Positions 45,818 to 57,200 are shown, counted from the first letter of the stretch. The stretch: DNA of 64,000 bases from Candidatus Eiseniibacteriota bacterium (GCA_023129715.1 JAGMBO010000005.1:1-64000); one strand, 5' to 3'. The notes: generated by a model not told the origin, from the letters alone. Program-made: numbers and translations.

Positions 45818-45823
45818 CGTTTC

Positions 45824-46408
45824 CTAGCGAGGTATCGTGAGACGCAGACCCGGCTTCAGAGGAACCTGCGGGTCCTCGATCTGATCACGATTGGCATTGT
45901 AGATCTTACGCCAATTGGAGGTCGACCCGTAGAAGAGGGTGCCCAGTGACGTCAGGGTATCTCCCTCCTTGGTCACATAGGTCGACGTCGTGTCGCGCCG
46001 CAGCTTGGTTTCGCGTAACTCGCGCTCGAGCTCGCGCGCATTCCGGTTGAGGCGTCCTGTCTCGACGGTCAGCGAATCGAGCACCGTGCTCAGACTGTCC
46101 TGCAAGCTGCGGGCGAGGGCGACATCCGCGCGCAGACCATCGAGGTAGCTACCGAGCATCCCGCAGTATTTCTCGAGTTGGGCCCCGCTCAAGGCGCGCT
46201 GCTCTGCGAGCGTCAGGAACTCGCCCGACTCAGGCAGCGGCAGCTCCACCCGCGGCGCGCCGCTGCAGCCGATCAGCAGAAGAATCGCGGCTGCACCGCA
46301 GATGATCTGCCCGTGCCGCAGCCAGCCCCGTGGACGAGCGCCGTCACCGGCGCGGCGCCCGCTGATCCGCTCCTGCCTTCCCGCGTTCCGCCTCGCTGTG
46401 GCCACCAC
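45824..46408 (-). CDS. LysM-domain lipoprotein
   Basis: A roughly 194-residue lipoprotein (lipobox LLIGC). Following the lipidated Cys is a helical, coiled-coil-like middle ('LDSLTVETGRLNRNARELER'), then a C-terminal LysM domain (YVTKEGDTLTSLGTLFYG, 'NRDQIEDP'). LysM binds peptidoglycan. Start GTG 46408 (AGAAGGGGG upstream) is preferred; ATG 46453 lacks a ribosome site. It follows a small coiled-coil lipoprotein and may act with it in envelope maintenance. Confidence 0.8.
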   Translation of the reverse strand: MVATARRNAGRQERISGRRAGDGARPRGWLRHGQIICGAAAILLLIGCSGAPRVELPLPESGEFLTLAEQRALSGAQLEKYCGMLGSYLDGLRADVALARSLQDSLSTVLDSLTVETGRLNRNARELERELRETKLRRDTTSTYVTKEGDTLTSLGTLFYGSTSNWRKIYNANRDQIEDPQVPLKPGLRLTIPR

Positions 46409-46479
46409 CCCGGACCCCCTTCTCTCGTTTCTTTCTGCTCCGGCAATCGGCATCGGCGCCCCGTGGCGTCTTCAGACCA

Positions 46480-46749
46480 TCAGTCGCCTTCGGTCGTTGT
46501 CAGGCTATCGAGCAACGCCTTCTCCGCCTGCAGTCCCTCGAAACGAGTCTTCGTGCTCTGCAGGGCTGCCAATCGCCGGTCGACACGCTGGGCGGTCGCT
46601 TCGAGTTCCGTCAGCAGAGCATCCCGGCGCTCCTGCACCAGTTCGATTTGGGCCGGGATCACCAGGCAATTGCGTGGCTGGCCGCAACCACCGACGCTGA
46701 CGATCAAGATCGCACACAGACCCGCAAACCCCATCAACACTCGATGCAT
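46480..46749 (-). CDS. Small coiled-coil lipoprotein
   Basis: An 89-residue protein from ATG 46749 (GGGAG 8 nt upstream). Lipoprotein signal with hydrophobic run FAGLCAILIVSVGGC, then a predicted coiled coil from about residue 35 to the end (charged heptads, ELEATAQRVDRRLAALQS). No family recognised. Similar in plan to Lpp-like spacers. First gene of the operon running to ybeY. Confidence 0.65.
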   Translation of the reverse strand: MHRVLMGFAGLCAILIVSVGGCGQPRNCLVIPAQIELVQERRDALLTELEATAQRVDRRLAALQSTKTRFEGLQAEKALLDSLTTTEGD

Positions 46750-46813
46750 GCTTAGACTCCCTCGTCTCTCCCGGCCGCGCACCGGCCGCTACCCGAGACC
46801 CATGCCCCACATA

Positions 46814-46846
46814 TGAATACTTCGGGATCTCTTGCGCATCTGTCAA
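46814..46846 (-). promoter_or_regulatory. Possible promoter of the coiled-coil lipoprotein-phoH operon
   Basis: A perfect TTGACA lies at 46841-46846 on the minus strand in an AT-rich part of the 158-nt gap before the gene at 46749. A -10 is uncertain: TATTCA at 46814-46819 is 21 nt away, longer than usual, and AGTATT is 19 nt away. Confidence 0.35.
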
Positions 46847-46907
46847 GCGAAACGCCGATCCCCCTCCGCCCGCCGGGAAATGACTTGCCGGCCGCGGGCG
46901 CTGCGCC

Positions 46908-48758
46908 TCATGGGGGGCCCGGCCCCTCCTGCGGCCGCGCTGCCCGGGGTGCGATCCGGATGTGCAATTCCTCCAGATCGGCCGGATCCGCTTCGCTTGG
47001 CGCCCCATCCATCAGGGAGAGCGCGCTGGTCGTCTTGGGAAACGCAATCGTATCGCGAATCGACGCGCTCCCTGCCATCTGCATCACCAGACGGTCGAGA
47101 CCCAAGGCAATGCCGCCATGCGGCGGTGCCCCATACTGGAAGGCCTTGAGCATGAAACCGAAGCGCCGCTCGAGGGTCTCCCCGTCGAGCCCGATGACCT
47201 TCATCACCCGCTCCTGGATGTCCCGGCGATGGATCCGGATGCTGCCGCTACCCAATTCGACCCCATTCATGACCAGGTCATAGAGCTGGGCGCGGACTGC
47301 CAGGGGGTCGGATTCCAGACGCGGGAGATCCTCCGCCAGGGGCATGGTGAACATATGGTGCGCGGGCGCGATGCGGCCGGTCTCTTCGTCGCGCTCGAAG
47401 AGCGGGAAGTGACGCACCCAGAGGAACCGATAGTCGCCCGGCGCGGCCCCCGCCGCCGCGCGGGCCGCGAGGCAGGCCCGCAAGCGCCCGAGAGCACGGT
47501 TGGCCTTCATCCGCTCAGCGACGACGACCCCGATCAGATCCCCCTCGCGCGCGCCGCAGGCGGCAATCATCCCCTGCGCCCGATCGGGCTCGAGACGGTT
47601 GCCGAAGCCGGTCTCGAGTCCCTGCGCGGTCACCTTTGCCCGGGCGAGCCCCTTCGCCCCCGCCAGTTTGACTTCCTCCTCGAGCGCATCCGCCTCCTTG
47701 CGCGAGAGGGCCCCGCCCCCCGGCACCACGAGCCCCTTGACGCACTGGCCCTGCTCCACCGCCGCGCCGAACAACTGGAACTCCGATCCGGCGACGGCCG
47801 CCGTGAAGTCGGCGATCTCGCCTTCAAAGCGCAGATCGGGCTTGTCGGAGCCGAAGCGATCGAGACACTCGTCATAGTCGAGACGAGGGAAGGGCAACTC
47901 CAGACCGACGCCGAGGACGTCGGTAAAGAGGCGGGCCACCAGGCGCTCGACCAACCCGTAGACATCCTCCTCGTCGACGAAGCTCATCTCGATATCGATC
48001 TGGGTGTGCTCCGGCTGGCGATCGGCCCGCAGGTCCTCGTCGCGCAGGCAGCGCGCGATCTGGAAGTAGCGATCCATGCCGGCGACCATCAGGATCTGCT
48101 TGTAGAGCTGCGGGCTCTGCGGCAGGGCATAGAACCGGCCCGGGTACTCGCGGCTGGGGACGAGATAGTCGCGCGCGCCCTCGGGTGTCGGCTTGACCAG
48201 GGTCGGCGTCTCGATCTCGAGGAAGCCCTCCCCATCGAGATGGCGCCGCGTGGTCATGGTCACCTGGTGGCGCATGCCGATGATCCGCTGCAGCCGGGGG
48301 CGCCGTAGGTCGAGGTAGCGATACTCGAGGCGCAGGTCCTCGCCCGCGTTGGTCTCATCCTCGATGACGAAGGGGGGCACCTCGGAGGGAGCGAGGGTCT
48401 CGACCCGCTCGGCGACGACCTCGACCTCGCCCGTCGGCCGGTCGGGATTGACCATCCCCTCCGGCCGCCGGGCAACGCGCCCGGAGACCTGGACGACGAA
48501 CTCGGGCCGCAGCGCGGCGAGACTCTCGAGCAGTTCAGCGGCCGCCTCGCCGGGCCGGGTGACGACCTGGGTCACGCCGTAGCGGTCCCGGAGGTCGAGG
48601 AAGTAGACCCCGCCATGATCGCGCACCCGGTTGACCCATCCGGTCAACGTCACCGTGCGCCCCTCGTCGCTCCCCCGCAGCTCACCACAGGTGTGTGTCC
48701 GCAGCGCCGTGCTCCGATCGGTGCGCACCGGCGCACCCGCTCCCCGCTCCTCGGCCAT
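46908..48758 (-). CDS. aspS: Aspartyl-tRNA synthetase (bacterial type)
   Basis: A 616-residue class II synthetase: N-terminal OB-fold ('LTGWVNRVRDHGGVYFLDLR'), motif 1 with FLEIETPTL, motif 2 'FQIARCLRDEDLRADRQPEH', the bacterial GAD insertion domain (about 290-430), motif 3 GIALGLDRLVM. Charges tRNA-Asp. ATG 48758 lies 2 nt after the VanZ-like gene; the frame upstream of it is antisense noise. Confidence 0.96.
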   Translation of the reverse strand: MAEERGAGAPVRTDRSTALRTHTCGELRGSDEGRTVTLTGWVNRVRDHGGVYFLDLRDRYGVTQVVTRPGEAAAELLESLAALRPEFVVQVSGRVARRPEGMVNPDRPTGEVEVVAERVETLAPSEVPPFVIEDETNAGEDLRLEYRYLDLRRPRLQRIIGMRHQVTMTTRRHLDGEGFLEIETPTLVKPTPEGARDYLVPSREYPGRFYALPQSPQLYKQILMVAGMDRYFQIARCLRDEDLRADRQPEHTQIDIEMSFVDEEDVYGLVERLVARLFTDVLGVGLELPFPRLDYDECLDRFGSDKPDLRFEGEIADFTAAVAGSEFQLFGAAVEQGQCVKGLVVPGGGALSRKEADALEEEVKLAGAKGLARAKVTAQGLETGFGNRLEPDRAQGMIAACGAREGDLIGVVVAERMKANRALGRLRACLAARAAAGAAPGDYRFLWVRHFPLFERDEETGRIAPAHHMFTMPLAEDLPRLESDPLAVRAQLYDLVMNGVELGSGSIRIHRRDIQERVMKVIGLDGETLERRFGFMLKAFQYGAPPHGGIALGLDRLVMQMAGSASIRDTIAFPKTTSALSLMDGAPSEADPADLEELHIRIAPRAARPQEGPGPP

Positions 48759-48760
48759 GT

Positions 48761-49192
48761 CTATGCCTCCCCCGCGCGCGCGGAGTTCCCCCGGCGGCTG
48801 CCCATGCGCGCCAGTCCCCATCCCAACCAAACGCCGATGATGTCGCTCGCCAGATCGGCGAGACTCGCATCCCGTCCCTGCACCCGTGACTGAACGCCCT
48901 CGTCGATCAGCCCGATCAGCAAACCGGCGGCGAGCACGAAACCCATCCCCGTCAACGGGCGCCAGCGCCGCCGGCCCGGCTCGAATGAGGCCAACACCTG
49001 CGTGCCCAGCCAGCCCAGCAGCCCATATTCGATCAGATGGGCGACCTTGTCCCACAGCGGGAACTGGATCGGTGAATCGAGGTGCGGGCGCGAGGAAAGA
49101 AAAATGATCAAGGCCACATAGCCCAAGAGCGCCACCCGCGGGAGTATCGTCCGCCAGTCTCTGCTCACCCCGCTCACGGAGTCCGCCCCCAT
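48761..49192 (-). CDS. VanZ-like membrane protein
   Basis: A 143-residue protein with four hydrophobic segments. 'LSSRPHLDSP', 'WDKVAHLIEYGLLG' (the WDKxxH..EY signature) and DEGVQSRVQGRDASLADLASDIIG are VanZ-family hallmarks. VanZ gives low-level teicoplanin resistance in enterococci, but most family members have no known role. Tightly linked to aspS downstream. Confidence 0.85.
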   Translation of the reverse strand: MGADSVSGVSRDWRTILPRVALLGYVALIIFLSSRPHLDSPIQFPLWDKVAHLIEYGLLGWLGTQVLASFEPGRRRWRPLTGMGFVLAAGLLIGLIDEGVQSRVQGRDASLADLASDIIGVWLGWGLARMGSRRGNSARAGEA

Positions 49193-49215
49193 CGTTCACC
49201 CATGATCATCGGCCT

Positions 49216-49680
49216 CTAGGCTTTGATCCTGGCCTCCTCAGCCGCCACCAAGCGGATGAACTCCTCGGGCGTCTGGACCTTGAGGGCCTTCTTCTGGAGA
49301 TCGCCCGTGTAGAGCAGGCGCGAGATCCTGGTCAGGATGCGCATCAGTCCCGTCCGATCCCCCGGACCAACGACCATGAAGAGCACCTGCACGGGTTCGC
49401 CATCCAGCGCCTCGAACTCGACCGGCTCGCTGGGGCGGGCGAAGGCCACGGCAAAATCCATCACCGCTGTACATTGCGCGTGCGGCAGGGCGACGCCACC
49501 CCCCACTCCGGTACTCATCACGCGTTCCCGGTCGAGGAGGGCCCGGACCACCGGAGCGACGCTCTCGACCAATCCAGCCTCGGCCAAGCGGTCGACCATG
49601 CTGCGGATCAACTCCTCCTTAGAGAGTGGAGGCATCCCCAACAGGACACACCTGGCATTGAGCAGATCGGCCAATTGCAT
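49216..49680 (-). CDS. PTS EIIA (mannitol/fructose type, PtsN-like) domain protein
   Basis: A 154-residue single EIIA domain. The phospho-His motif is GGVALPHAQ, and VLFMVVGPGD and a C-terminal helix pair follow. ATG 49680 is preceded by GGAAGGGA. Stand-alone EIIA proteins of this type often regulate (PtsN) and do not transport; no PTS permease is nearby. A good promoter lies at 49803-49830. Confidence 0.88.
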   Translation of the reverse strand: MQLADLLNARCVLLGMPPLSKEELIRSMVDRLAEAGLVESVAPVVRALLDRERVMSTGVGGGVALPHAQCTAVMDFAVAFARPSEPVEFEALDGEPVQVLFMVVGPGDRTGLMRILTRISRLLYTGDLQKKALKVQTPEEFIRLVAAEEARIKA

Positions 49681-49802
49681 CGCAGTCCCTTCCAGACCCC
49701 GGATCCGGCCGCCGGGCCGCAGCCGTTCCGCGGCCCCGGGGACTCGATCGGATCCAAACAAAACGCGCATCGACGCTACTCCGACGCGCACGCTATCGGG
49801 GG

Positions 49803-49830
49803 AGTCTAGCAGAACGCGACTGAGCGTCAA
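49803..49830 (-). promoter_or_regulatory. Extended -10 promoter for the PTS IIA-VanZ-aspS group
   Basis: The minus strand carries TTGACG (49825-49830), a 16-nt spacer and TAGACT (49803-49808) preceded by TGC, an extended -10. It lies about 115 nt before the ATG at 49680, in the divergent gap with the GGDEF gene. Confidence 0.5.
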
Positions 49831-49900
49831 GGCTGCCGCCGGTGCCCGATGCTTCTGCAGAGGGAGCGATCCGAGGCATCTTGCCTGCGCATCGATATGC

Positions 49901-49906
49901 TATCAT
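49901..49906 (+). promoter_or_regulatory. Possible -10 element for the GGDEF gene
   Basis: TATCAT (5 of 6 to consensus) on the plus strand in a local AT-rich patch. There is no good -35 at 17 nt. An AGGAGG follows at 49915-49920, which would be at the very start of such a transcript. Confidence 0.3.
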
Positions 49907-50034
49907 TGGAGTTCAGGAGGGGTTGGCCTTTCAAGGGTGTGATCTTGCCCGCGCGAGCCGTGCCGGGCCTGCCCGCCAACACCAAGCGACAACATGAGTT
50001 ACAACTGTGGGCCCTCGCGGCCAGGACCGACGGC

Positions 50035-51441
50035 ATGGGTGATCGGTACGAAACGACCTACGCAGGACTGCTCCAGCGGCTCACCGCGGAGGGCTATCTC
50101 ACCGGCGAGGCGGGGGCGCGGGTTCCGCGCATCCTCGAATGCGATCCACAGGCGATCGCCCATGCGGCCCATGAGTTCGTCCGCTGGATAATCCGCCGCG
50201 GACGCCTGAACGTGGTTCAGGGGGGGCTCGAACCTGCCGGAGGAGCGCTTGTCGCCGCCGACGGCAGCCGGGGACTGCGCTTCGTCTTGCCGGCGCTCAG
50301 CTTGAAGGAACCGGGGCTCCTGCGCCCCACCCTCGATCCCTCCCTGGGCCCACCACCGGAGCTCTCCGCCCCCGAGACTTGGCGTCTCTTCAATCGCATT
50401 AGCTGCGAGATGCTGACCTCGGTGCGGCGTGCCGCCGATGTCCGGGCGGTGACGAACGGTCTTCTCGATCTCTCCCGCGAGCTGCTCGCGGTTCCGGCGG
50501 CGCTCTTCTCGGCGCGCAACTTGCCGATCCCCGGTGGGATCGCGCGCGGTCCGCAGGCACTGATCCTCGGATCAGGCGCCGAGGTAACCGCCGGCGCGGC
50601 AGCGAGTGCCGATCACTCCACCACCCTACCGCCCGTGTGGAACGAATGGATACGGCGTGCCGCCGAGTCGCCCGATTCCAGCCTGCTGCTCCATGACTTC
50701 GCACGCCTGCCGGCCGAGCGGCGTCCCGCCGGCGAGGGCAGCGCCGTGCTGCTGCCGCTGGCTGCCCAGGATCCCACCTGGACGGGAGTGCTCGCCGCGG
50801 TCAGCGATCGCCGTGAGTGGTTCGACGAGGAGCGCCTTGCCCGGGCGCGGTTGCTGCTCGCCCACGTGCGACGTACCGTGACCTACGCGATGCAGCTGCA
50901 GAGTGTCGTCTCGCTCGATTTCCTGACCGGGGCCTACAACCGCGGCTTTTTCGAAGACCAGGTTTTGCGCACCCTGGCGGGCGCGACGCGCCGGCACCAG
51001 AGCTTCGCTCTGCTGATCATCGACATCGACGACTTCAAGGTCTTCAACACCCGCTTGGGGTACGATGCCGGCGATGCCGTCCTGCGCTCGATCGCGCAGG
51101 CCCTGAGACGCACGCTGCGCTCAACCGACGTTCTCGCCCGCTATGGCGGAGAGGAGTTCGCCGCGATTCTGGCGCCGCCGGTCAGCGCCTCCGAGGCACG
51201 CCAGATCGGGGAGCGGCTGCGCGAGGCCGCCGCCAACGCCGCGGTGGCCGTCCCGAACCTGGCGGGCGAACGGCAGGGCGTCACCGTGACCGTCTCGGTG
51301 GGGGGAGCGCTCTTCCCGGGCGACGGCCGCGTGCGGGACGAACTCTGGAGCCAGGCAAACCAGATGCTGCTCGCCGCCAAGAACGCGGGCAAGAACCGCG
51401 TCTGCTTCCCCTCTTCCACACCATCGTCCGACGCGTCCTAG
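50035..51441 (+). CDS. Diguanylate cyclase (GGDEF) with N-terminal GAF-like region
   Basis: About 468 residues from ATG 50035 (AGGA upstream). Earlier in-frame starts (GTG 49939, TTG 49945, ATG 49849) are open, so the true N-terminus is uncertain. Residues 1-300 contain a GAF-like sensory segment; the C-terminal 170 residues are a GGDEF domain: DFLTGAYNRGFFED, DIDDFKVFNTRLGYDAGD, RSTDVLARYGGEEF (active site GGEEF with the RxxD inhibitory site) and 'VTVSVGGALFPGD'. Makes c-di-GMP. Soluble; the signal sensed is unknown. Confidence 0.88.
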   Translation: MGDRYETTYAGLLQRLTAEGYLTGEAGARVPRILECDPQAIAHAAHEFVRWIIRRGRLNVVQGGLEPAGGALVAADGSRGLRFVLPALSLKEPGLLRPTLDPSLGPPPELSAPETWRLFNRISCEMLTSVRRAADVRAVTNGLLDLSRELLAVPAALFSARNLPIPGGIARGPQALILGSGAEVTAGAAASADHSTTLPPVWNEWIRRAAESPDSSLLLHDFARLPAERRPAGEGSAVLLPLAAQDPTWTGVLAAVSDRREWFDEERLARARLLLAHVRRTVTYAMQLQSVVSLDFLTGAYNRGFFEDQVLRTLAGATRRHQSFALLIIDIDDFKVFNTRLGYDAGDAVLRSIAQALRRTLRSTDVLARYGGEEFAAILAPPVSASEARQIGERLREAAANAAVAVPNLAGERQGVTVTVSVGGALFPGDGRVRDELWSQANQMLLAAKNAGKNRVCFPSSTPSSDAS

Positions 51442-51648
51442 CGGCCGTCGGGGCTGGAGGGCATCGGAGGGATGTAAGCGGCGCGCGACGGGCAGGCTTC
51501 GGGGAAACACCCACGCCTCACGTGCGCCGCGCCCAAGGCGCGCGCATCAGAGAGGAACCGATCCCTTGCGCGCGCCGTTCCCGCAGATACCCTCCAGGCC
51601 CGGCGGTCGCATGCCCCCGCTGGGGGGGGAGAGGTCCTGTGGTGCAAC
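51442..51648. other. Convergent gap with two hairpins
   Basis: Between the GGDEF gene and clpB, whose 3' ends face each other. CGCGCC-CAA-GGCGCG (51528-51542) and CCCCC-GCT-GGGGG (51614-51626) can form hairpins. Neither is followed by a T-run, so they are only possible terminators. No gene seen. Confidence 0.4.
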
Positions 51649-54261
51649 TCAATCGGCCTCAGGCGGGCGCGTGATCTCCCAGGTGAACTCGCCGTCGGCG
51701 CCGCGGTCGATCGTTACCCGGTCGCCCTCGCCGACCTCGCCGGCGAGCATCCTCATCGCCAGCGGATTCTCGATTCGGCGCTGGATCAGGCGCCGTAGCG
51801 GGCGCGCGCCGAGATCGGGATCGTAGCCCTGCTCGGCGAGCAGATCCTTGGCCGGGGTCGTGATCGCCAATTCAATGCAGCGGGGCACGAGATGCGTCCG
51901 CAGCCGGTCGACCTGCAGATCGACGACCAGCCGGAGCTGCTCGCGACTGAGCGGATTGAAGAGCACGACCTCATCGATGCGATTGAGGAACTCGGGCCGG
52001 AAGTGGGCCCGTAGCTCCTCCATCACCCGCGCCCGGTGCGCCTCGCGCTCCCCCTCCTGCTCGGCCTGAAGATGATGGGTCCCGATGTTGGAGGTCATGA
52101 TCACGACGGTGTTGGTGAAGTTGACCGTGCGCCCCTGCCCGTCGGTCAGACGACCGTCGTCGAGCACCTGCAGCAGAACGTTGAAGACTTCCGGATGAGC
52201 CTTCTCGATCTCATCGAAGAGCACGACCGAGTAGGGCCGGCGGCGGATCGCCTCGGTCAGCGCACCCCCCTGCTCGTAGCCGACATAACCGGGCGGCGCC
52301 CCGATCATGCGGGCAACCGAATGGCGCTCCCCATACTCCGACATGTCGAGCCGCACGATATTGGACGCATCATTGAACAGAAAGGCAGCCAGCGCCTTGG
52401 CCGTCTCGGTCTTGCCGACCCCGGTCGGTCCCAAGAAAATGAAGCTGCCCATCGGGCGGTCGGGCGGCGTCAGGCCCGCGCGGCCGCGGCGCACCGCATC
52501 GCTGACCGCCCGCAGCGCCTCACCCTGGCCGATGACGCGCTGTCCCAACCACGCTTCCATTTCGACAAGCTTGGCCGCCTCGGTCTCCAGCATCCGGCTC
52601 ACCGGGATGCCCGTCCAGCGCGAGACGACCTCGGCGACATCCTCTTCGCCGACCTCTTCCTTGAGCAGACGGGCCTCTTTCTGCGGCGCGACGAGCTGTT
52701 CCTCGATCGCCTCCAGCTCCCGGCGCGTCTCCGGAATCTTCCCGTGGCGGATCTCGGCGACCTTCTCGAGCTGCCCCTCGCGCTCCAGAACTACTTCCTG
52801 AGCGCGGAGCTGCTCGAGCTGCTCCCGGCGCTCGCGAATTCGTCCGATCAATTCCCGCTCGCGCTCCCACCGGGCGGCCAGCCGCGCGCGCTCCTCACCC
52901 AGCTCGGCAATCTCGCGGCCGATCTCGGCGAGCCGCGCCCGCTCGACCTCCTGGCCTTCGCGCTTCAATGCCTCGCGCTCGACCTCGAGCCGTTTGATGC
53001 GCCGCTCGGCCAGCTCGAGCTCCTCGGGCATCGAATCGATCACGATGCGCATCGCCGCGGCGGCCTCATCGACGAGGTCAATCGCCTTATCGGGCTGGAA
53101 GCGGTCGCTGATGTAGCGGTCGGCGAGACGCGCGGCGGCAACCAGCGCGGCGTCCTTGATCCGCACCCCGTGATGCAGTTCGTAGCGTTCCCGCAGGCCC
53201 CGCAGGATCGCAATCGTGTCCTCGACGGAAGGCTCGTTGATCAAGACGGGCTGGAAGCGGCGCTCCAGAGCGGCATCTTTCTCGACATACCGGCGGTACT
53301 CATCCAGCGTCGTCGCGCCGATCGCCCGCAGCTCGCCGCGGGCGAGCATCGGTTTGAGCATGCTGGAGGCATCGACCGCCCCCTCGGCGGCGCCGGCGCC
53401 GACGAGCGTGTGCAGCTCGTCGATGAAGAGCAGCACCCGGCCCTCGGATTCCTGGATCTCGCGCAGCAGGGCCTTCAAGCGGTCTTCAAACTCGCCGCGG
53501 TACTTGGCCCCGGCGATCAGCGCGCCGAGATCCAGGGCCAGTAGGCGCTTGTTGCGCAGTCCCTCGGGGATCTCCCCATCGACGATCCTCTGCGCGAGCC
53601 CCTCGGCAATCGCCGTTTTGCCGACCCCCGGATCCCCGATCAACACCGGGTTGTTCTTGCGGCGGCGCGAGAGCACCTGCATCACCCGCCGGATCTCGGT
53701 GTGGCGACCAATCACCGGATCGAGTTCGCCCTTGGCGGCGAGTGCGGTCAGGTCCTTCGTATAACGCTTGAGCGCCTCGTACTTCTCCTCGGGGTTCGGA
53801 TCGGTGACCCTCGCCCCCCCACGGATCTCGGCCAGTAGGACAAGCAGCTTCTCACGATCGCCCCCATGGCGCCGCAGCAGGTCCCCCGCCGCGTGCGTCG
53901 TCTCGGCGTCGGCGGTCGCCAGGAGCAGGTGTTCGGTGGAAACGTACTCGTCCTTCAAGTGCTCGGCCTCGCGGCCGGCACGCTCGAGCAGGCTGCCTAA
54001 CTCAGGCGACGGATACTGCTGGGCGGCGCCGGTCACCCGCGGCAGCTGCTCCAGATCGTGTTCAAGGCCGGCGCTCAGGGCGGTGACGTCGGCGCCGAGC
54101 CGCTGCAGGATCCGCGCGGTGACTCCTTCGCGCTGGCCCATCAGGGCCTTGAGCAGGTGACTTGGTGTGATCTGCTGCTGATTGCGCCGCAGGGCGTCGC
54201 GGCGTGCCGCTTCAATCGCCTCGGCCGCCTTCTCGGTCAGGCGGCGTGGATCCCATACCAC
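51649..54261 (-). CDS. clpB: Disaggregase ClpB (Hsp100)
   Basis: An 870-residue AAA+ protein: N-terminal Clp repeat domain (1-150), NBD1 with Walker [15 protein letters not shown], coiled-coil M-domain (about 410-530), NBD2 with [14 protein letters not shown] and the D2 small domain. With DnaK it dissolves aggregates. GTG start at 54261 (AAGGGGG upstream). It lies 33 nt after the C25 protease gene and may be co-transcribed. Confidence 0.96.
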   Translation of the reverse strand: MVWDPRRLTEKAAEAIEAARRDALRRNQQQITPSHLLKALMGQREGVTARILQRLGADVTALSAGLEHDLEQLPRVTGAAQQYPSPELGSLLERAGREAEHLKDEYVSTEHLLLATADAETTHAAGDLLRRHGGDREKLLVLLAEIRGGARVTDPNPEEKYEALKRYTKDLTALAAKGELDPVIGRHTEIRRVMQVLSRRRKNNPVLIGDPGVGKTAIAEGLAQRIVDGEIPEGLRNKRLLALDLGALIAGAKYRGEFEDRLKALLREIQESEGRVLLFIDELHTLVGAGAAEGAVDASSMLKPMLARGELRAIGATTLDEYRRYVEKDAALERRFQPVLINEPSVEDTIAILRGLRERYELHHGVRIKDAALVAAARLADRYISDRFQPDKAIDLVDEAAAAMRIVIDSMPEELELAERRIKRLEVEREALKREGQEVERARLAEIGREIAELGEERARLAARWERERELIGRIRERREQLEQLRAQEVVLEREGQLEKVAEIRHGKIPETRRELEAIEEQLVAPQKEARLLKEEVGEEDVAEVVSRWTGIPVSRMLETEAAKLVEMEAWLGQRVIGQGEALRAVSDAVRRGRAGLTPPDRPMGSFIFLGPTGVGKTETAKALAAFLFNDASNIVRLDMSEYGERHSVARMIGAPPGYVGYEQGGALTEAIRRRPYSVVLFDEIEKAHPEVFNVLLQVLDDGRLTDGQGRTVNFTNTVVIMTSNIGTHHLQAEQEGEREAHRARVMEELRAHFRPEFLNRIDEVVLFNPLSREQLRLVVDLQVDRLRTHLVPRCIELAITTPAKDLLAEQGYDPDLGARPLRRLIQRRIENPLAMRMLAGEVGEGDRVTIDRGADGEFTWEITRPPEAD

Positions 54262-54294
54262 GGTAGAGCCCCCTTCCCGGGATGTGCGTCTAAC

Positions 54295-57200
54295 TCAGCG
54301 AACGCGAATGACCTTGTCCAGAATACGCGCACCGGCTCTACGGCCCGTCTCATCCCAAATAGTGAGTTCATAGAAATAGAGGCCGTTGGCCACTTGATCG
54401 CCATCCGCATCGCGACCGTCCCACAGGAAGTGGCGTAGCCCCTTGTCGACCGGCAGGCTCTCGTCTTTCAGGATCTCCCGGCCGCTCGAGGTAAAGACCC
54501 GCAACCGCGCCCGCGAGGCGGGACCGGTCAGGCGGTAGACCAGATGGGACCGATCCTCGAAGGGATTCGGAATCCAGTAGGCCTCGGCGATCCGCAGCGG
54601 GACCACCCCGACCCGGTTGGTCTGGCTGGCGAGCACCAGGAACTCGCCGTCGTGCTGGCGGATCTCGACATCGAGGGTGACATTCCCCTCTGCCAACTCG
54701 GGCAATTCCCCGTAGCGCAACGTCCAGGTTCCAGGCTCACCCGGAGACTGGCTCAGCTCGGCGCTGGCGATCCCGAGCGGCGTTCCGTCGATCAGGAAAC
54801 GGATATCCTCGGGCTCGACATGCGCCCCGCTGCGCACCGTCAGGGCCAGATGGCTCGTATCGCGGATGTCGGCCCCGTCGGGAAGCAGCTCGAGCCCCTG
54901 GCTGAGCCGCTCGTAGATCGCGACGTGGAAGGGAATGCGGATCTCCAGCCCGCGCGTCGAGCCCTCGTAGTCGACGGTGCGCACGCGCAGGCTGTAGGGC
55001 CGCCGCTGGACCTGGGTGCGATAGCTCAACCGCTGCAGCCGGCCCTCGCGATCGGGGTCCTCCAGATCGAGCCGCTCGGTCGGAACACTCCCGTAGTAGT
55101 CCTCCAGCTCGGGGAGGCCGACATCGGCCTCGTCGCTGATCTCGAGCGCGATGAACAGCGAGTCGTCCTCCCGGTCCGAGGCATACTCGGCGCCTGACTC
55201 CTCCTCCCACATCGCGTCGTTGAGCTCGAGCGTGATCCAGGGTGGCGAGATCCCGTGGCGCAAGGCGGGATCGCCGAGCAGCATGTAGGTGACCCGCTCC
55301 CGGAGCCCTAGTGGGAGTTTCACCTTGGAGTGGGAGACGATCTCCCCCAGCCGCCAGCGGCGGCGACCCTGGGCGTCGGCGGGGGGATCGGCGAACATCG
55401 CCGCAAAGACTTTCTCCTCATAATCGTGCCCGATCGTCTCGAAGTCGGTCGAGGCGATCGCCCCGATGCCCCCGCGAGGGGCGCCGGGGCAGCAGAAGAG
55501 CATGCGCTCGACCATCGCATCACCCCGCCAGCGATCCCCTTCTCGATGCGACGCGAACTCAGCCAAGTGGCAGCCGTAGCCATGGAAGACGAAGGGCCGG
55601 TCGAGGTTGTCGAGATCCTCGACATCCTGAATCGAGGCCACGATCGACTGGCGGAAGATCTCCTCGTGGGAGAGCTGGCGTGAGTGGGAGTGTCCCTGGT
55701 AGGCCCACAGGAGTGCCCCGCGACTGAGTGAGGCCTTGAGCAGCTCCTTGACCGTGGCGGCGCCATAGCTCTTGCTCGGGGCGAAATCGATGTCGGTTCC
55801 CACGTCGACCGGGACGATATCGCCGTTGGCATCGCGCAAGCACTCTTGCGGATCGACCGTATCGGGCTTGCAGCGTCCCAACGAAGGAACGCTGTCCATC
55901 AGGGTGTTCAGGTAGAGCGTATCGAGGCTGTAGTGGGCAAAAAGTGAGTCGCTCGCGGCGTAGTCGACGGCGTCACGCGAGATCGCGAGAAAGCGCCACT
56001 CCCCCGCCCGCCGTTCGTACGTTCCGGAGCCTCCGATCCCCGAGAGACTGCTGGAGAAATCGTCATCGGAAACCACCACCAGGCGATTGCGCCAGCGGCC
56101 CTCGAGATCGGACTCCTCGTAGTGGATCACCTTCTCGACATAGATCTCGGCCTCCTCACGCGTGCCGCAGGAGACCCGCCCGACATGGGCGTCGGGAAAG
56201 AAACTCATCTGGTCTCCCCAGGCGCCGTTGAGGTTGTCGATGAACCAGGAGTCGCTCGAGATCAGCTGGGTGCCGGTGGAGCCGAACGTGTGGCCCGGGA
56301 TGGTCATCGTCGGGACATAGGTCGTGTCGGCCAGCCCGTCGGGCGTCCCCAGCAGATAGCCCCCAAGATCATTGGAGGCATCGCCAAAGAGGAGGAGATA
56401 GTCGGGCGGCGGCGTGCTCCCCCGCCACATCCGCCGCATCAAGCGCTTGATCGCATAGGGATGCGCCCGCCCACCGCTGTAGGTGTCATAGAGATCCTCC
56501 ACGGCCGCGGCGAAGACCCGATGGCCCTGTCCTTCCCGATGCCCGATCAAAGGCGCGACCTCGGCGGCGAATCGCCGAGAGTAGACGAGAACGTAGTCTT
56601 CGCCGGTGAACTGATCAACGGGCGCGCCGGCCCGCTGCGTCACTGCCCCCACGGGCAGCGGGTCGAAGGCATCATCCTCCACAATCAGCAACTCTGATCC
56701 CGTGAGGATGTCCCCGCAATCGAGCTGCAGGCGCAGGTCGTAGTCGCCGCTCCCAGCGTCTCCAGAGAGCTGCCCGGCCGTCAGGGCGAGTCGCTCCGGC
56801 GCCCGCGGATCCTGGATGTCCAGCACGAGGAGATCCTCGGTCGACACGTTACGGATCAGGAACTCCTGCTGCCCGATGAACCCGGTCAAAGGAGCCTGCA
56901 GGCGATGGTCGTAGATCTCGAAGGTGCCCTCGAAATCGACATCGACCCAGTCGATCCCGATCCGGTCCCCGTCGATGTCATCGATCCCATCTCCGCGAAT
57001 GGGAACGTAGATCTTCACATAGTTGCGGCGATCGGAGAGCACCGTGCGCGGGATGCTGCTGCCCGTCGTGCAGGCCAGGCCATCATCGAGCGAGTAGACG
57101 TAGTAGGGATTGCCGGGGAAGGCCCAGGTGGTCTCCTCCGGCGCCGCCGCGCGCGAGAGCCACAGGCGCGGACGGTGAGGACTGCTCGAGGAATTGACGA

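Noticed and set aside
51528-51626. Two hairpins as bidirectional terminators
   Set aside because: Neither has a T-run on either strand, so they are listed only as possible structures.
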